Notes: generated by a model not told the origin, from the letters alone. Shown: positions 1 to 10,014, numbered from the stretch's first letter. The stretch is DNA of 64,000 bases from Rhodobacter capsulatus (GCF_003254295.1 NZ_QKZO01000011.1:1-64000), one strand, 5' to 3'. Translations and numbers: made by a program.

Positions 1-42
1 AGCTTCTCCTGATACTTGACTTGGACAGATGGCTTCTTCCTC

Positions 43-160
43 GGTTTGGTGGTCATAGCGTTGGCTAAACACCCGATCCCATCCCGAACTCGGCCGTTAA
101 GGGCCAACACGCCGATGGTACTGCGTCTCAAGACGTGGGAGAGTAGGTCACCGCCAAACC
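43..160 (+). rRNA. rrf: 5S ribosomal RNA
   Basis: Structural RNA of the large ribosomal subunit. The 5' strand GGTTTGGTGG pairs with the 3' end CCGCCAAACC, and the internal CCCGATCCCATCCCGAACTC and GATGGTACTG segments are typical bacterial 5S. Bases 1-42 upstream would be 23S-5S spacer. It is followed 72 bases later by initiator tRNA, the usual end of an alphaproteobacterial rrn operon. Ends are assigned by terminal pairing and may be off by one or two bases. Confidence 0.95.
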
Positions 161-232
161 TAGTAAGAAGCCAAAGTTCTCTCAAAACGATACCAATAAA
201 CCCCGATCGCAAACAAAGCCCTCGGGACATAA

Positions 233-2014
<1,782 letters not shown>

Positions 2015-2116
2015 GGGTGTCTCCTCCAAGATAGGGCGCCCATCGGAACGCCACGATGATCGGCGGGCTGCTGCGCTCGCGCAAGAAAGAAATGCGGCCA
2101 AGGAAGAGCGCGGTCT

Positions 2117-2407
2117 TTACCGACGCCGCTTTGGGCTCCCAAGCTTCGTGGCAATGCCCCTGTGGGATGTGTTGCCCGCTGCCGCGCTTTGATGGTCCAA
2201 CCGCGCGGCCTCCCGCGCCAGGATCCGGATGAAGTGGAGATACTGTTCTCTCAGCATCTCCCTCTCGGCGTGCGAAATCGGTCGCGTGACCAGTCCGGCG
2301 GTTGCCGGTGTCGCCAGCACATGGACCGGCGGCGTTGACGCCGCGTCCGCACCCGGCGCATCCGGCCCGGCCTTTTTGTTGACATGCCTCGTTCGATCCC
2401 GCGCCAT
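2117..2407 (-). CDS. Small basic hypothetical protein beside the recombinase
   Basis: A 96-residue protein not recognised as a named family. It is very basic at both ends (MARDRTRHVNKK and a C-terminal SPKRRR), with a Pro/Ala-rich stretch and one predicted helix (HAEREMLREQYLHFIRILAREAA region). It lies 102 bases upstream of the recombinase start on the same strand and could be a recombination directionality or accessory factor. That role rests only on position, size and charge. Confidence 0.5.
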   Translation of the reverse strand: MARDRTRHVNKKAGPDAPGADAASTPPVHVLATPATAGLVTRPISHAEREMLREQYLHFIRILAREAARLDHQSAAAGNTSHRGIATKLGSPKRRR

Positions 2408-2757
2408 CGGCCGAGTTTCTCCGTTCTCGCGAACGAAGAATCATTCGCCGCTTCGATATGTTTTCGGTGGGGGCGGGGTTTTAAATCCGCGTCCTTCCCG
2501 TCAAACATAATCTGTAAGCTGAAGTTTTTAAATGCTCGATCGGAATTGCAGGTTGTCAAGTATGTGGATAACCGTATTGCTGGAAATTTGGTCGCCATAA
2601 ATTTTTGAAAAGATGTGACAATATTATTTTTACGGAATGGTTTTCGGGCAATATTTTTCCGCATATTTCCGCGGTTTGCGAAAAAGAATTTCACATCCCG
2701 GCGTTGAGGTGTCGCGTGAGGCGGCAGGAAATATTTGGTGCTCGCGGTCATATTCCA
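2408..2757. other. AT-rich gap without a recognisable gene
   Basis: About 350 bases, markedly AT-rich between 2500 and 2700 against GC-rich neighbours. It lies between the end of the AAA+ protease gene and the start of the small basic protein, both on the minus strand, so it probably holds the promoter for the small protein and recombinase. No conserved RNA or coding signature is seen. Confidence 0.5.
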
Positions 2758-4980
2758 TTACTCCCCTGAGAAATTCGGAAACGGGATCACCTCGGCGCCG
2801 ACATTGGGCGCGTCCTCATATTCAGTGACCTCCAGCATTTTGAGGATCCCGTCAGAGTTGAGTTCCCGCTCCCGCATCAGCGCTTGCGCAATGCGCTGCA
2901 CATAGGGCAGACGCCGGGACAGAAGGTGCATCGCCTCGGCCTCGGCGGCATGCAGCCGGGCCTCCACGCGATCTTTCAGAAGCGGATCGGCCACCAGGAG
3001 CGGCGTGTTTTCGGTATCGTGCCAAGCGAGTCCGCTGTCGGTCAGGCACCACTCCCGCTCGATCTGCAGGGCGAGCCGTGTCGCAAGCGCAAGGTCGCTG
3101 CGGCGCCCTTCGCCCGCCCCGCTGGAGGCGTTGCCGAAGAAAAGCTTTTCCGCCACCCTGCCTCCGAACAGGGCCACGAGTTCGTCATTCGCGCTCCGCA
3201 GCGTGTGGAACGCCGCGCGCCGGGACTCGACGAACCCGCCCTGCCGGGTCAAGCGGACGAGATGCGGCACCGGACGGCGCATCGCCCAGGCGGCTAAGAC
3301 ATGGCCCGCCTCGTGAATCGCGATGCGCTCCTCCTGCTCGAGATCAGGCTTCGGAGCAATTTTGTCCGCCGCGGCCTGCAGATCCGCCGCAGACAGCCTG
3401 CGGCCCGCCTCGCGGGCGCGGGTTGCCGCGGCCCGCAACAGGGCGGCCACATCGGCGCCGGAGCAGCCGAGGATCTGGCGCGAGATCTCGGCGACCGTCT
3501 GGGCCGAGATCCGGGGGCGCGGCTGCAGTTTTGCCAGCGAGGCGGCGATCTGTGCGGAAATCCCGGCTAGATCCGGCGCCGTGAGACCGATCCGCAGGTC
3601 GATACGGCCGCTGCGAATGACCGCGTCATCAACTTGATCGGGATAATTGGTCGCCGCCAGCACGATGACGCCGGGCGTCTCTGCCAATCGGGTGAGTTCG
3701 GTCAGCAGGCCGTTGACCACGCCGCGGAGGTAGCGATCCGTCTGGCCGTTGCCGCCGCGCTTCGCGAAACTGTCGATTTCATCGACAAAAAACACCGAGG
3801 GCGCTCGCCGGATTGCCTCACTGACCTTCGCGCTCAGCGCCGCCAGCATATCCCCTTGGTGGCCATGGCGCTGGCAATCGGCATACGAGGTGCTGATCAG
3901 AGGGATACCCGCCGTCCCCGCAAGTGCCTGGGCCATCAGCGATTTGCCCGTGCCGGGCGGCCCAAACAGCAGCCCTGAGGCCGTCACCTGCGCCCAGTCG
4001 AGGCTGCCCTGCGCCCAGCGTGACAGATCCGTCGCCATCACACGCAAGGCCCGCACGGCCGTGTCCTGACCGTAAACGTCATCAAGCGTGACGCCTGTCG
4101 CCGCGGCGGACGACCGCGCGAGATCCGCCAGACGGCGCGCCGCCTCGGCGGCGGTTTCGGCGCGAAACGCCGCGCCGATCGATCGGGGGGAGAGACGCGC
4201 CAGATCGGCGGGCGACGGCAGCAGTGTGGTGATGTCGGCTGCCTCCCAATCGTCGGGGTGCGTGAGGCGCAACACGGCAAGCACCGCCTCCGGCGTGGGG
4301 CGCGGCAAGGCCAGATGCAGCACGGTCACCTCGGCAAGCTCGTTGTCGATCACGTCACGGTCGGCGGTCACGAGCAGGATCGACGCGCCTTGCTCCAGCA
4401 GCGGCTCAAGTTTCACGCGAAAATTGCGCTGGTCCGCCGTGCGGTCTCGGGATGCACTGGCCCCTGACTTGAAAACCCGCAGTTTCGGATCGGCGTGATC
4501 CGTGCCGACAGCAGCCAAGGCACGCAGATGGCGCAACGTTGGCCATGACAGGGCCTGCGCGACGGCGGATTCATAACCGGGCGGCGTCTGCAGGACGGTG
4601 ACGGTGCCCGGCCAATAGAGGCGGCCCAGCGCCGCTGTCGCGGGCAGGGCGGTGGCGAATGCGGCGAGAGACAGGAGTGTGACCGCCTCCGATCGGTTCG
4701 GGCGGCGCCGTTGCGGTCCCGCTTCTGCCGCCTCTCGCCGGGCGATCTCGGCTTCCGCTTCGGCGATGCCCTTGCGCATCAGCTCAAGCAACGGATCGGG
4801 CGAAATATCCGGATTTGTCAGCCCCTCCGAGCCCGGAAAATGCGGATAATCGCTCTCGGCGGGCTGAAACTCGGGCGGATCGTCTTCCGACGAAAAATCC
4901 AGGGACAGATAGGCTGTCAGAAATTCCGCAATTTTGTCAGCGGCGACGGGCGGGATGGTGTCGTTCTGGCGAGTGGTCAT
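2758..4980 (-). CDS. FtsH-like AAA+ zinc metalloprotease
   Basis: A 740-residue ATP-dependent protease. Walker A GPPGTGKS lies near residue 335, Walker B FFVDEID near 395 and an FtsH-type arginine-finger region follows. The M41-like peptidase has HEAGH near residue 554 and the downstream RRSDLALAT segment that supplies the third zinc ligand in FtsH. The first 250 residues are unlike FtsH: no clear pair of membrane helices, only one Ala/Leu-rich stretch near residue 105. The ATG at 4980 has GAGG a few bases upstream; a start four codons earlier is possible. It ends a minus-strand operon after an alpha-helical protein and a PD-(D/E)XK protein. FtsH normally does housekeeping proteolysis; an island copy with a divergent N-terminus suggests regulated degradation of a specific partner, possibly in defence (inference). 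Confidence 0.85.
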   Translation of the reverse strand: MTTRQNDTIPPVAADKIAEFLTAYLSLDFSSEDDPPEFQPAESDYPHFPGSEGLTNPDISPDPLLELMRKGIAEAEAEIARREAAEAGPQRRRPNRSEAVTLLSLAAFATALPATAALGRLYWPGTVTVLQTPPGYESAVAQALSWPTLRHLRALAAVGTDHADPKLRVFKSGASASRDRTADQRNFRVKLEPLLEQGASILLVTADRDVIDNELAEVTVLHLALPRPTPEAVLAVLRLTHPDDWEAADITTLLPSPADLARLSPRSIGAAFRAETAAEAARRLADLARSSAAATGVTLDDVYGQDTAVRALRVMATDLSRWAQGSLDWAQVTASGLLFGPPGTGKSLMAQALAGTAGIPLISTSYADCQRHGHQGDMLAALSAKVSEAIRRAPSVFFVDEIDSFAKRGGNGQTDRYLRGVVNGLLTELTRLAETPGVIVLAATNYPDQVDDAVIRSGRIDLRIGLTAPDLAGISAQIAASLAKLQPRPRISAQTVAEISRQILGCSGADVAALLRAAATRAREAGRRLSAADLQAAADKIAPKPDLEQEERIAIHEAGHVLAAWAMRRPVPHLVRLTRQGGFVESRRAAFHTLRSANDELVALFGGRVAEKLFFGNASSGAGEGRRSDLALATRLALQIEREWCLTDSGLAWHDTENTPLLVADPLLKDRVEARLHAAEAEAMHLLSRRLPYVQRIAQALMRERELNSDGILKMLEVTEYEDAPNVGAEVIPFPNFSGE

Positions 4981-5008
4981 GGCGCACCTCAAGGCATGTG
5001 GAGACTGG

Positions 5009-5029
5009 CCCCGACCGCGGCGGTCGGGG
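5009..5029. repeat. Perfect 10-bp hairpin between operon genes
   Basis: CCCCGACCGC, one base, then GCGGTCGGGG, 29 bases upstream of the AAA+ protease start (minus strand). A similar GC palindrome (5622-5635) lies in front of the PD-(D/E)XK gene. No T-run follows, so it is more likely an mRNA-stability or translation element than a terminator. Confidence 0.5.
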
Positions 5030-5058
5030 AGAATGGCTGTGCGGACTGGGGGGGGAAA

Positions 5059-5595
5059 TCAGGCGCCGAGGGCGCGGCGCTCCCGATAGGCAGCTATCGC
5101 ATCGAGAAAACTGGCCTGCGGTTTGCGCCGGAGATAAGCGATCTCCGTGGTTGCCACGCGCTGGACGCGGTGGGGATCGGCGCTGAAATAGATCACGTTC
5201 TCCGGCAGGATGACCAAGGCCGCGACATCATAGGCCCCGTGCCGATACTTGTGTCGGCCGCCCGGACTGCGCCGGTAGCCCTGTTCCAGGGTGAAGGTGA
5301 AGAACCCGCCGCGGGGGTGTGTGACGGTTTTGACCTGAACCTTGATCGGATCGTCCCCCACGAACAGCAGGCGATCATAGGGCTCGGACTCGGGCGCCTC
5401 GAGCGGGTGAAACCCCCAGCGTATTAGAAGGGAGTCGGTGAGCCGCTCCCCGGCGGCGCCAATCCTTTTTGCGTGGGTGGCGCGAATGGTTCCCGGAATG
5501 TCGGGATAATCGATCATCTCCGTCGGCGCGCTGACGGCACGCAGCGGCGGCGGCTCGACGGGGGGCAGAAGCCCAGGCAGGAGCATTTGGGACAT
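5059..5595 (-). CDS. PD-(D/E)XK nuclease-fold protein
   Basis: A 178-residue protein with an endonuclease-fold signature: GAAGE (E in helix 1, residue ~50), then SEPYDRLL (Asp) and IKVQVKT (QxK) over residues 70-95. This is the E...D...(Q/E)xK order seen in group-I-intron-like and HTH-associated PD-(D/E)XK proteins. The N-terminus is Pro-rich and probably unstructured. It sits between a hypothetical gene and the AAA+ metalloprotease, all minus strand, preceded by GAGGTG and a GC palindrome. It may be a DNA nuclease or a catalytically weak member; substrate unknown. Confidence 0.65.
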   Translation of the reverse strand: MSQMLLPGLLPPVEPPPLRAVSAPTEMIDYPDIPGTIRATHAKRIGAAGERLTDSLLIRWGFHPLEAPESEPYDRLLFVGDDPIKVQVKTVTHPRGGFFTFTLEQGYRRSPGGRHKYRHGAYDVAALVILPENVIYFSADPHRVQRVATTEIAYLRRKPQASFLDAIAAYRERRALGA

Positions 5596-5621
5596 GGGTC
5601 ACCTCGGCAATAAGGGAGAGA

Positions 5622-5635
5622 CCCCCGGCCGGGGG
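5622..5635. repeat. 14-bp GC palindrome upstream of PD-(D/E)XK gene
   Basis: CCCCCGGCCGGGGG, 26 bases upstream of the nuclease-fold gene's ATG (minus strand). It parallels the hairpin at 5009-5029, and both are followed in the minus sense by a TCTCC tract and an AGG ribosome-binding site. Confidence 0.45.
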
Positions 5636-5737
5636 CCGGGGAGGCATGCGCTGTCGGCCGCGCAGATTGCGCGCTGCGCCATCACATCAGGGCGATGGGG
5701 AAGAGCCCAACGGGATAAGATCTGTTCGGGCTGGATC

Positions 5738-6238
5738 TCAACTCGCCGTGGCGAGCTCTGCCTCGACCTCAGCGTCATAGGGATCGACGCAGGCGGAAAG
5801 CGTTCCCAGCTCGGCGAGCCTCTCGCGGGCGGTTTGCAGCATCTGTTGCACCCGTGCTGAACTGCCAGTCGGCGCCCCAAATGCGCCGGGATGAGAGCCG
5901 AGGAGTGCGTACGCCTGCAGAAATTCCGCGGTGGACGAGGCCCGGATCAGGATGCCTGCCAGCATCGCCGTGGCCTTGAGCGCAAAATCCCCGTGGTCAC
6001 GCAAGGTCTGATCCGTGATACTCTGGATCTGGCACAGAACGGTGCTGCGCGCCCGTTCGGCATCGTGCAGCCATTCCATGCAGGCGGGGTCGGTGGCCCA
6101 GTCGCTCTCGGCGTCGCGTTCCGCCTCGATGTACGCCGCGAGGGCGACGATGACGCGGGGGAACATCCGCGCGATCGGCGACGGTTGAGGGACGGGTTTC
6201 ATCACGGCACGTGCCGTGGTAGGGGAATGGGTAGCCAT
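5738..6238 (-). CDS. Alpha-helical hypothetical protein, first gene of protease operon
   Basis: A 166-residue protein of unknown family. After a Pro/Ser-rich N-terminus it appears almost entirely helical (residues 25-155), with no membrane segment, signal peptide or metal-binding cluster. A strong ribosome-binding site (GAGGAG about 8 bases before the ATG) supports this start. It leads the minus-strand operon with the PD-(D/E)XK protein and the AAA+ metalloprotease and could be an adaptor or substrate of the protease; that is conjecture from gene order. Confidence 0.6.
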   Translation of the reverse strand: MATHSPTTARAVMKPVPQPSPIARMFPRVIVALAAYIEAERDAESDWATDPACMEWLHDAERARSTVLCQIQSITDQTLRDHGDFALKATAMLAGILIRASSTAEFLQAYALLGSHPGAFGAPTGSSARVQQMLQTARERLAELGTLSACVDPYDAEVEAELATAS

Positions 6239-6305
6239 GAGTGATCTCCTCGTAAGATCAGTTGTGGTCAGGATTGAGGAGGTGTTGGTAGCGCCTCCTT
6301 GATCC

Positions 6306-6322
6306 GCATATCGGACATATGC
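6306..6322. promoter_or_regulatory. Inverted-repeat operator candidate
   Basis: GCATAT-CGGAC-ATATGC, a perfect 6-bp dyad in an AT-rich divergent promoter region between the protease operon (minus) and the RHH-like gene (plus). A second, weaker ATATGCGATATAT element lies at about 6343-6355. A likely binding site for the RHH-like protein at 6370. Confidence 0.5.
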
Positions 6323-6369
6323 TATATTCTCGGTATTGTCAATATGCGATATATCGGTTATGTGGTTTT

Positions 6370-6546
6370 ATGGCTAGAGAAACCGCATACCCCGTCAAGA
6401 AGCTTGTCAACCTCACCGACGAGCAAGCGAAACGCATATCCGATTTCCGGTTCGATCAACGTTTGCAGTCTGAGAACGAGGCGATCCGACGGCTGATAGA
6501 GCTGGGTCTAGAGGCGATCGAAAAGGATCGCCCTTCGGGACAGTAA
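6370..6546 (+). CDS. Small ribbon-helix-helix-like DNA-binding protein
   Basis: A 58-residue protein shaped like a RHH/CopG-type regulator: a basic strand (PVKKLVNLT), a first helix (DEQAKRISDFRF) and a second helix (SENEAIRRLIELGLEAI), the usual order of dimeric RHH factors. The ATG at 6370 begins the RHH-length protein; a longer frame from 6319 would read through the operator dyads. It is divergent from the protease operon across inverted repeats and may regulate itself and that operon. Confidence 0.65.
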   Translation: MARETAYPVKKLVNLTDEQAKRISDFRFDQRLQSENEAIRRLIELGLEAIEKDRPSGQ

Positions 6547-7110
6547 CAGCGTCTCCCTTTCGGCTGTCACGAATGTCCGGGGCTTCACGAAATGCCAGAT
6601 CGGCAGGGGTGATCTGAACAAACGGAAAGCCGCGACCACTTTCCGCCAAAACCGCGGTTGGAGCATGCTGTAGAGATTGCACCGATCAACTCTTTGCTGT
6701 CGATCCTGCGTGGCGCAGCACGAAGCTTGGCGCCGTCGAGCAGGGCGGAGAACCGACTGTTAGGTCGCGGCATCATGCCTGCGGCAATCGGCGATAGCCG
6801 CCGTTCGAGGGCTCCATGGTGCGTGGCTGCGAAGCGTAGAGAATGGACACTCCACTCCTGCTCGACACCGCGCGTCAATATGGCGCCTCGGGCACTGGGC
6901 GAAACTCCACTCTCTGGCCCTTGTGTCATCTCCAATTGTTTCGCCGTAACCCGCACCGCATTCGCCTAAGGCTATCAACGCCTCTTGCTACAGCAGGATA
7001 GAGTGCGCGCTGTGAATTCTTGCGCCGGGAGGGTCTATTGGCCGGTAATTTCGCGACATTCAGCGATAGCAGCCATTCACTTTTAAAGATGTCCGGAAAT
7101 TTGCGGGCCA
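6547..7110. other. 564-base gap without a supported gene
   Basis: No ORF here has convincing protein character. The piece at about 6755-6960 has the texture of decayed mobile-element sequence and loosely resembles 9700-9890 (both carry CGGCGATAGC/GGCGATAGCGGCC-type stretches and AGCGGACATT-like text). Read as debris. Confidence 0.45.
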
Positions 7111-7677
7111 TCATATTACAAAGCCTTGAATTTCTGCGGCAACACGCTTTAGATCATCTACTCTTCTCGCGAGGATCCAGTTACTGGTGTCAAATCCGCC
7201 GTTTCTTAGGGATCCAGTTATGGCGCCTACCATTGAATTCGATCCTTGCTGCATCTTAAGAGTGAACGTCCCGCTTTCTGGGCCATTTTTCTCTTCCCAG
7301 TAACCATGAAGGGTCCAGCGATCAGTTAGGTATCCAACCCCTCTCCAGTCGTAGTCTAAAGAGTTAAATGTTGTGGAAAAATGCACTTCTCGGCGGAAAG
7401 ACTGATATTCCCTCCGGAATCCGAAAAGTGATACTTCTTTCTTCACGTAGAATGGCGTTATTTCGATACACTCAGAAATGGCGCGATCTGGCTGTTCTCC
7501 TTCATTGGGCTTCCAAGCCGAGTGCCATGATCCATTAAGAAATCGAAACTTATCGGTATCAAAACTTCGCTGCCAAAAAATCCACGCCAGTGCCGCGCTC
7601 ATAAATCCAAAAATCAGAGAGGCAGTGACACTCGCGACCACTGACAGAAAAAAGCTCCAGCCATCCATCTCAATCAC
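7111..7677 (-). CDS. Membrane-anchored protein with a beta-rich soluble domain
   Basis: A 188-residue protein. One long hydrophobic segment, residues 8-35 (FFLSVVASVTASLIFGFMSA then ALAWIFW), is followed by a soluble domain rich in aromatic and beta-strand pattern (RFLNGSWHSAW, VHFSTTFNSLDYDWRGVGYL, WTLHGYWEEKNGP, GTFTLKMQQG). The order membrane anchor then small beta-barrel-like domain resembles some CBASS Cap15-type effectors, but no signature residues were recognised and no cyclase gene is near. Low GC; isolated gene. Start at 7677, or the ATG three codons in. Confidence 0.55.
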   Translation of the reverse strand: MIEMDGWSFFLSVVASVTASLIFGFMSAALAWIFWQRSFDTDKFRFLNGSWHSAWKPNEGEQPDRAISECIEITPFYVKKEVSLFGFRREYQSFRREVHFSTTFNSLDYDWRGVGYLTDRWTLHGYWEEKNGPESGTFTLKMQQGSNSMVGAITGSLRNGGFDTSNWILARRVDDLKRVAAEIQGFVI

Positions 7678-8088
7678 TCGGCAGAGGTTGAACTTGCTCG
7701 AATGCTCGCAGGTATGTGTTCTCAGATCAAGATTCGCCTGATGAGACTACGACAGCAGTTTTCGTTCAGTTCTAGGCAGCAGTCCTTAGCGCATCGGCTG
7801 GGAATGCTCACTTTGTCCAAGCTTGGCAAGTCGCACCAAGTTCACATAGCGGCCAAGTCCTGCCCCTCGCGTCAGCGCTTGCCGTCGTTCGGCCCCGCGC
7901 ATGCACGAGGGGCAGGACTTGGCTGCTCGGTCCCTTACTGCGCAAAGCTCGACCGGCCGCTTCGGCGGCATCCGCTAGGAGGGCCGACCGGCGGCTCAGG
8001 GCCGTCAACGCCCCATGGATCCGGCTCACCTAGGCGAGGAGCCTGCTGCGCCGCCGCATGACCGCTTCGAGCCCGTTGCGGACGGTCG
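7678..8088. other. Gap holding a long inverted repeat, no gene
   Basis: No supported coding region. It contains the perfect 18-bp inverted repeat described at 7852-7923 and a CCAAGCTTGG palindrome at 7817-7826. The right half (7930-8088) is GC-rich and resembles decayed coding sequence. Confidence 0.5.
7852..7923. repeat. Perfect 18-bp inverted repeat
   Basis: GCCAAGTCCTGCCCCTCG at 7852-7869 and its exact reverse complement at 7906-7923, separated by 36 bases that themselves contain GC-rich partial dyads. It could form a long hairpin RNA or a cruciform. No adjacent transposase or T-run supports insertion-sequence ends or a terminator. Confidence 0.7.
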
Positions 8089-8601
8089 CTAGGCTGCTTT
8101 GTATAGCGTCCTGAAAGCTGATCTCTTCGGGTCAAACGCGATGTCGGCGTCGATCAGGCTGATCCCCATGCCCATATCGTGGCAGGTCGCGATCACCGAT
8201 TGCAGCATATCTCGAACCTCCCCAACATCGTTGCGCACCTTTCTCTTCGGATAGGAGAACCCGGCAAAATCATCGTGATTGCAGAGATTTTTCCAGCCAT
8301 TCGCTTCGAGGGCCGGTCTGGCCATCACATAGCGGGCAGGGTCGCCAACGAGGTAAAGCGTCAGCCAGAATGTCCCACCCGGAGCGAACACCTCGGAAGG
8401 CAGAGGGAACTGCGCGAGTGCGATTGCAAGTATATCCTGAGTGGAGGTCATCTCCGAATAAAGCCGCAAATCGGTCGAACAGGCAACGTCTGCAAGGTCC
8501 GCATCAGCGACATTCGGCCCAAGATTTTTCTGCGCCAAGCCATGACTAACCGCTTCGGGGAAGCCGCGCTGCGGCGTATGTGTCACCCCAAACGGCTGCA
8601 T
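8089..8601 (-). CDS. Hypothetical protein downstream of antitoxin
   Basis: Up to 170 residues. The ATG at 8601 lies 10 bases after the antitoxin stop, so it may be the third gene of the toxin-antitoxin operon. A shorter form starting at 8451 (MTSTQDIL) keeps the better-folded part (120 residues with an alpha/beta pattern ending GISLIDADIAFD). That tail loosely recalls RraB/DUF695-type proteins, not enough to name it. It may be a remnant; start uncertain. Confidence 0.4.
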   Translation of the reverse strand: MQPFGVTHTPQRGFPEAVSHGLAQKNLGPNVADADLADVACSTDLRLYSEMTSTQDILAIALAQFPLPSEVFAPGGTFWLTLYLVGDPARYVMARPALEANGWKNLCNHDDFAGFSYPKRKVRNDVGEVRDMLQSVIATCHDMGMGISLIDADIAFDPKRSAFRTLYKAA

Positions 8602-8611
8602 TGGGCCGACG

Positions 8612-8956
8612 TTACTCCGTCAGATCATCCAGACTCACACCAAGCGCATCGGCCAAGGCGCGCAATGTTGCGATCGAGCCGTGCTTTCGTCCGGTCTCGA
8701 TCTCGGCAACGGTGACCCGCTTCACGCCCGATTTTTCGGCCAGCGCCGCCTGGGTCAGGCCGCGCAGATCGCGGAAAACGCGCAAGGCGCTTTCGCCATT
8801 CAGAAGGCGGTTCGCATAGTCCGCCGGTATCAATTCGTCCTCTCCCGCCGCGAGCCGCGCCCTGGCGCGGTCATAGCTTTGCAGGTCGGCCAGATCCTCC
8901 GCAGCGGCCCGCAGGCGGTCATATTCTTCGCGCGGGATCGTCACCATCTCGTTCAT
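8612..8956 (-). CDS. Xre-family antitoxin
   Basis: A 114-residue antitoxin. The N-terminal half (EEYDRLRAAAEDLADLQSY) is a helical region typical of RelB/HigA-like partners. The C-terminal half is an Xre helix-turn-helix (FRDLRGLTQAALAEKSGVK, then VAEIETGRKHG and ALADALGVSLDDL). It overlaps the toxin stop by 4 bases (ATGA), so the toxin is translated first, the HigBA-like order. Expected to neutralise the toxin and repress the promoter through the repeats at 9229-9278. Confidence 0.88.
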   Translation of the reverse strand: MNEMVTIPREEYDRLRAAAEDLADLQSYDRARARLAAGEDELIPADYANRLLNGESALRVFRDLRGLTQAALAEKSGVKRVTVAEIETGRKHGSIATLRALADALGVSLDDLTE

Positions 8957-9219
8957 CTCAAACCCTTTCCGTCGTAGACGCCGCCGCGCGGCCCGATATC
9001 GAGAACGGCCAGAACATTGCCCTGATCATCCATGATTACCCGCCAATCCCCCACCCTCAGCCGGATACCCTCCCGGCCTTTCAAGGGCTTCACGTTATTG
9101 GCCTGCGCGCTTGGGTCCTGCGCATAGGCTTCAATCTCGGCGCGGATCGGCGCAGCGGTATTCGAGGGCATCCGCCGCAAGGCCTTGATCGCGGCTTTGG
9201 TGTAGCTGATCTGCTTCAT
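8953..9219 (-). CDS. RelE/ParE-superfamily toxin
   Basis: An 88-residue toxin starting MKQISYTK, with the compact fold of the RelE family: a basic helix KAAIKALRRMP, central LKGREGIRLRVGDWRVI and a terminal strand VLDIGPRGG. The G-x-R-L-R-V-G-D-W-R-V block is the family core. An in-frame extension to 9306 runs through the repeated operator sequence, so the ATG at 9219 is preferred. Probably a ribosome-dependent mRNA nuclease or gyrase-type toxin; the mode is not decidable from sequence. The pair probably stabilises the island. Confidence 0.88.
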   Translation of the reverse strand: MKQISYTKAAIKALRRMPSNTAAPIRAEIEAYAQDPSAQANNVKPLKGREGIRLRVGDWRVIMDDQGNVLAVLDIGPRGGVYDGKGLR

Positions 9220-9228
9220 GATGTAGCT

Positions 9229-9278
9229 TTGCGCGACATTCTCGCGGAAGTCAAGCGCAATGTCGCCTTGCGCGACAT
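9229..9278 (-). promoter_or_regulatory. Operator/promoter repeats of toxin-antitoxin operon
   Basis: TTGCGCGACAT occurs twice (9229-9239 and 9268-9278), with an inverted half-site AATGTCGC at 9259-9266, directly upstream of the toxin start. Spaced repeats here fit autoregulation by the Xre antitoxin. Confidence 0.55.
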
Positions 9279-9309
9279 GCCTGGCCGACCGGGGCCGGCC
9301 AGGCAAAGG

Positions 9310-9411
9310 TCACAGATCAATCCCCTCCGACAACGTCAGCGCATCTTCCAGATCGACGCCCAGATACCGAACGGTGCTGTCCAACCGACGCGACGTGGGG
9401 AGTTTGCACAT
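9310..9411 (-). pseudogene. C-terminal remnant of a tyrosine recombinase
   Basis: Minus-strand frame ends in S-T-V-R-Y-L-G-V-D, then LEDALTLSEGIDL and a stop, the characteristic tail of XerD/phage-type tyrosine recombinases after the catalytic Tyr region (here the Tyr of VRYLG). Only about 33 residues remain and the upstream frame dissolves within 100 bases. It suggests an older element with another integrase once sat here. The stretch 9412-10014 holds no further supported gene. Confidence 0.6.
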
Positions 9412-10014
9412 CGATGAGTTGCGGTGCGCCGCCTCGGATCTCGCCCAAAGAAACATGCTTGCAGTCCACCCAGTTGCAGGTTGGTGGAAGTCGAAGTCGG
9501 CCCAGAACGTCGGCCAAAAGACGGTGCGCTTCGCTCTCGTCGTTGAACTGGATACCGGTGATGTCGAAACGGACCTCTATACGGAGGTTGAAGCAGCAAT
9601 TGCAGCGATGAACGCCGCGCAGGTGCAGGTGGTTGTTTGAGTGGAGATCTTTTCGGTGGCACCCGCGATGCGCTTGAGGACCGAGCGCGCTGGTCAGGTC
9701 GTCCCCTTCGCAAGGGGCGGAGAGCGGCCTGTGAGGTTGCGGCGTTGCGGACGCAGCAAACGGCGATAGCGGCCATTCGCGCCTCGCGCGGAGAGACTCG
9801 CACTGCGCAGTTTGCGGACATGGCGAAAAAGAGGGCGCGCCTTGCTCGGTCGATGCAGCGGTCCCAAAGTGGTCGTTGATTTCTGCAAGTCCCTCGCAAA
9901 TTCCTGAATGAGATGCCGTGACTCGCGCAAGGGTTGCACTGAAGTTTGGCGGGCGGAAAGCCAGGTTGCGTATTTGCCAAAGCAATCTAGTATCATGTAC
10001 AGAATCCGGGATAG

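Noticed and set aside
5622-5635. Rho-independent terminator
   Set aside because: Perfect palindrome but no following T-run on either strand and the operon continues across it.
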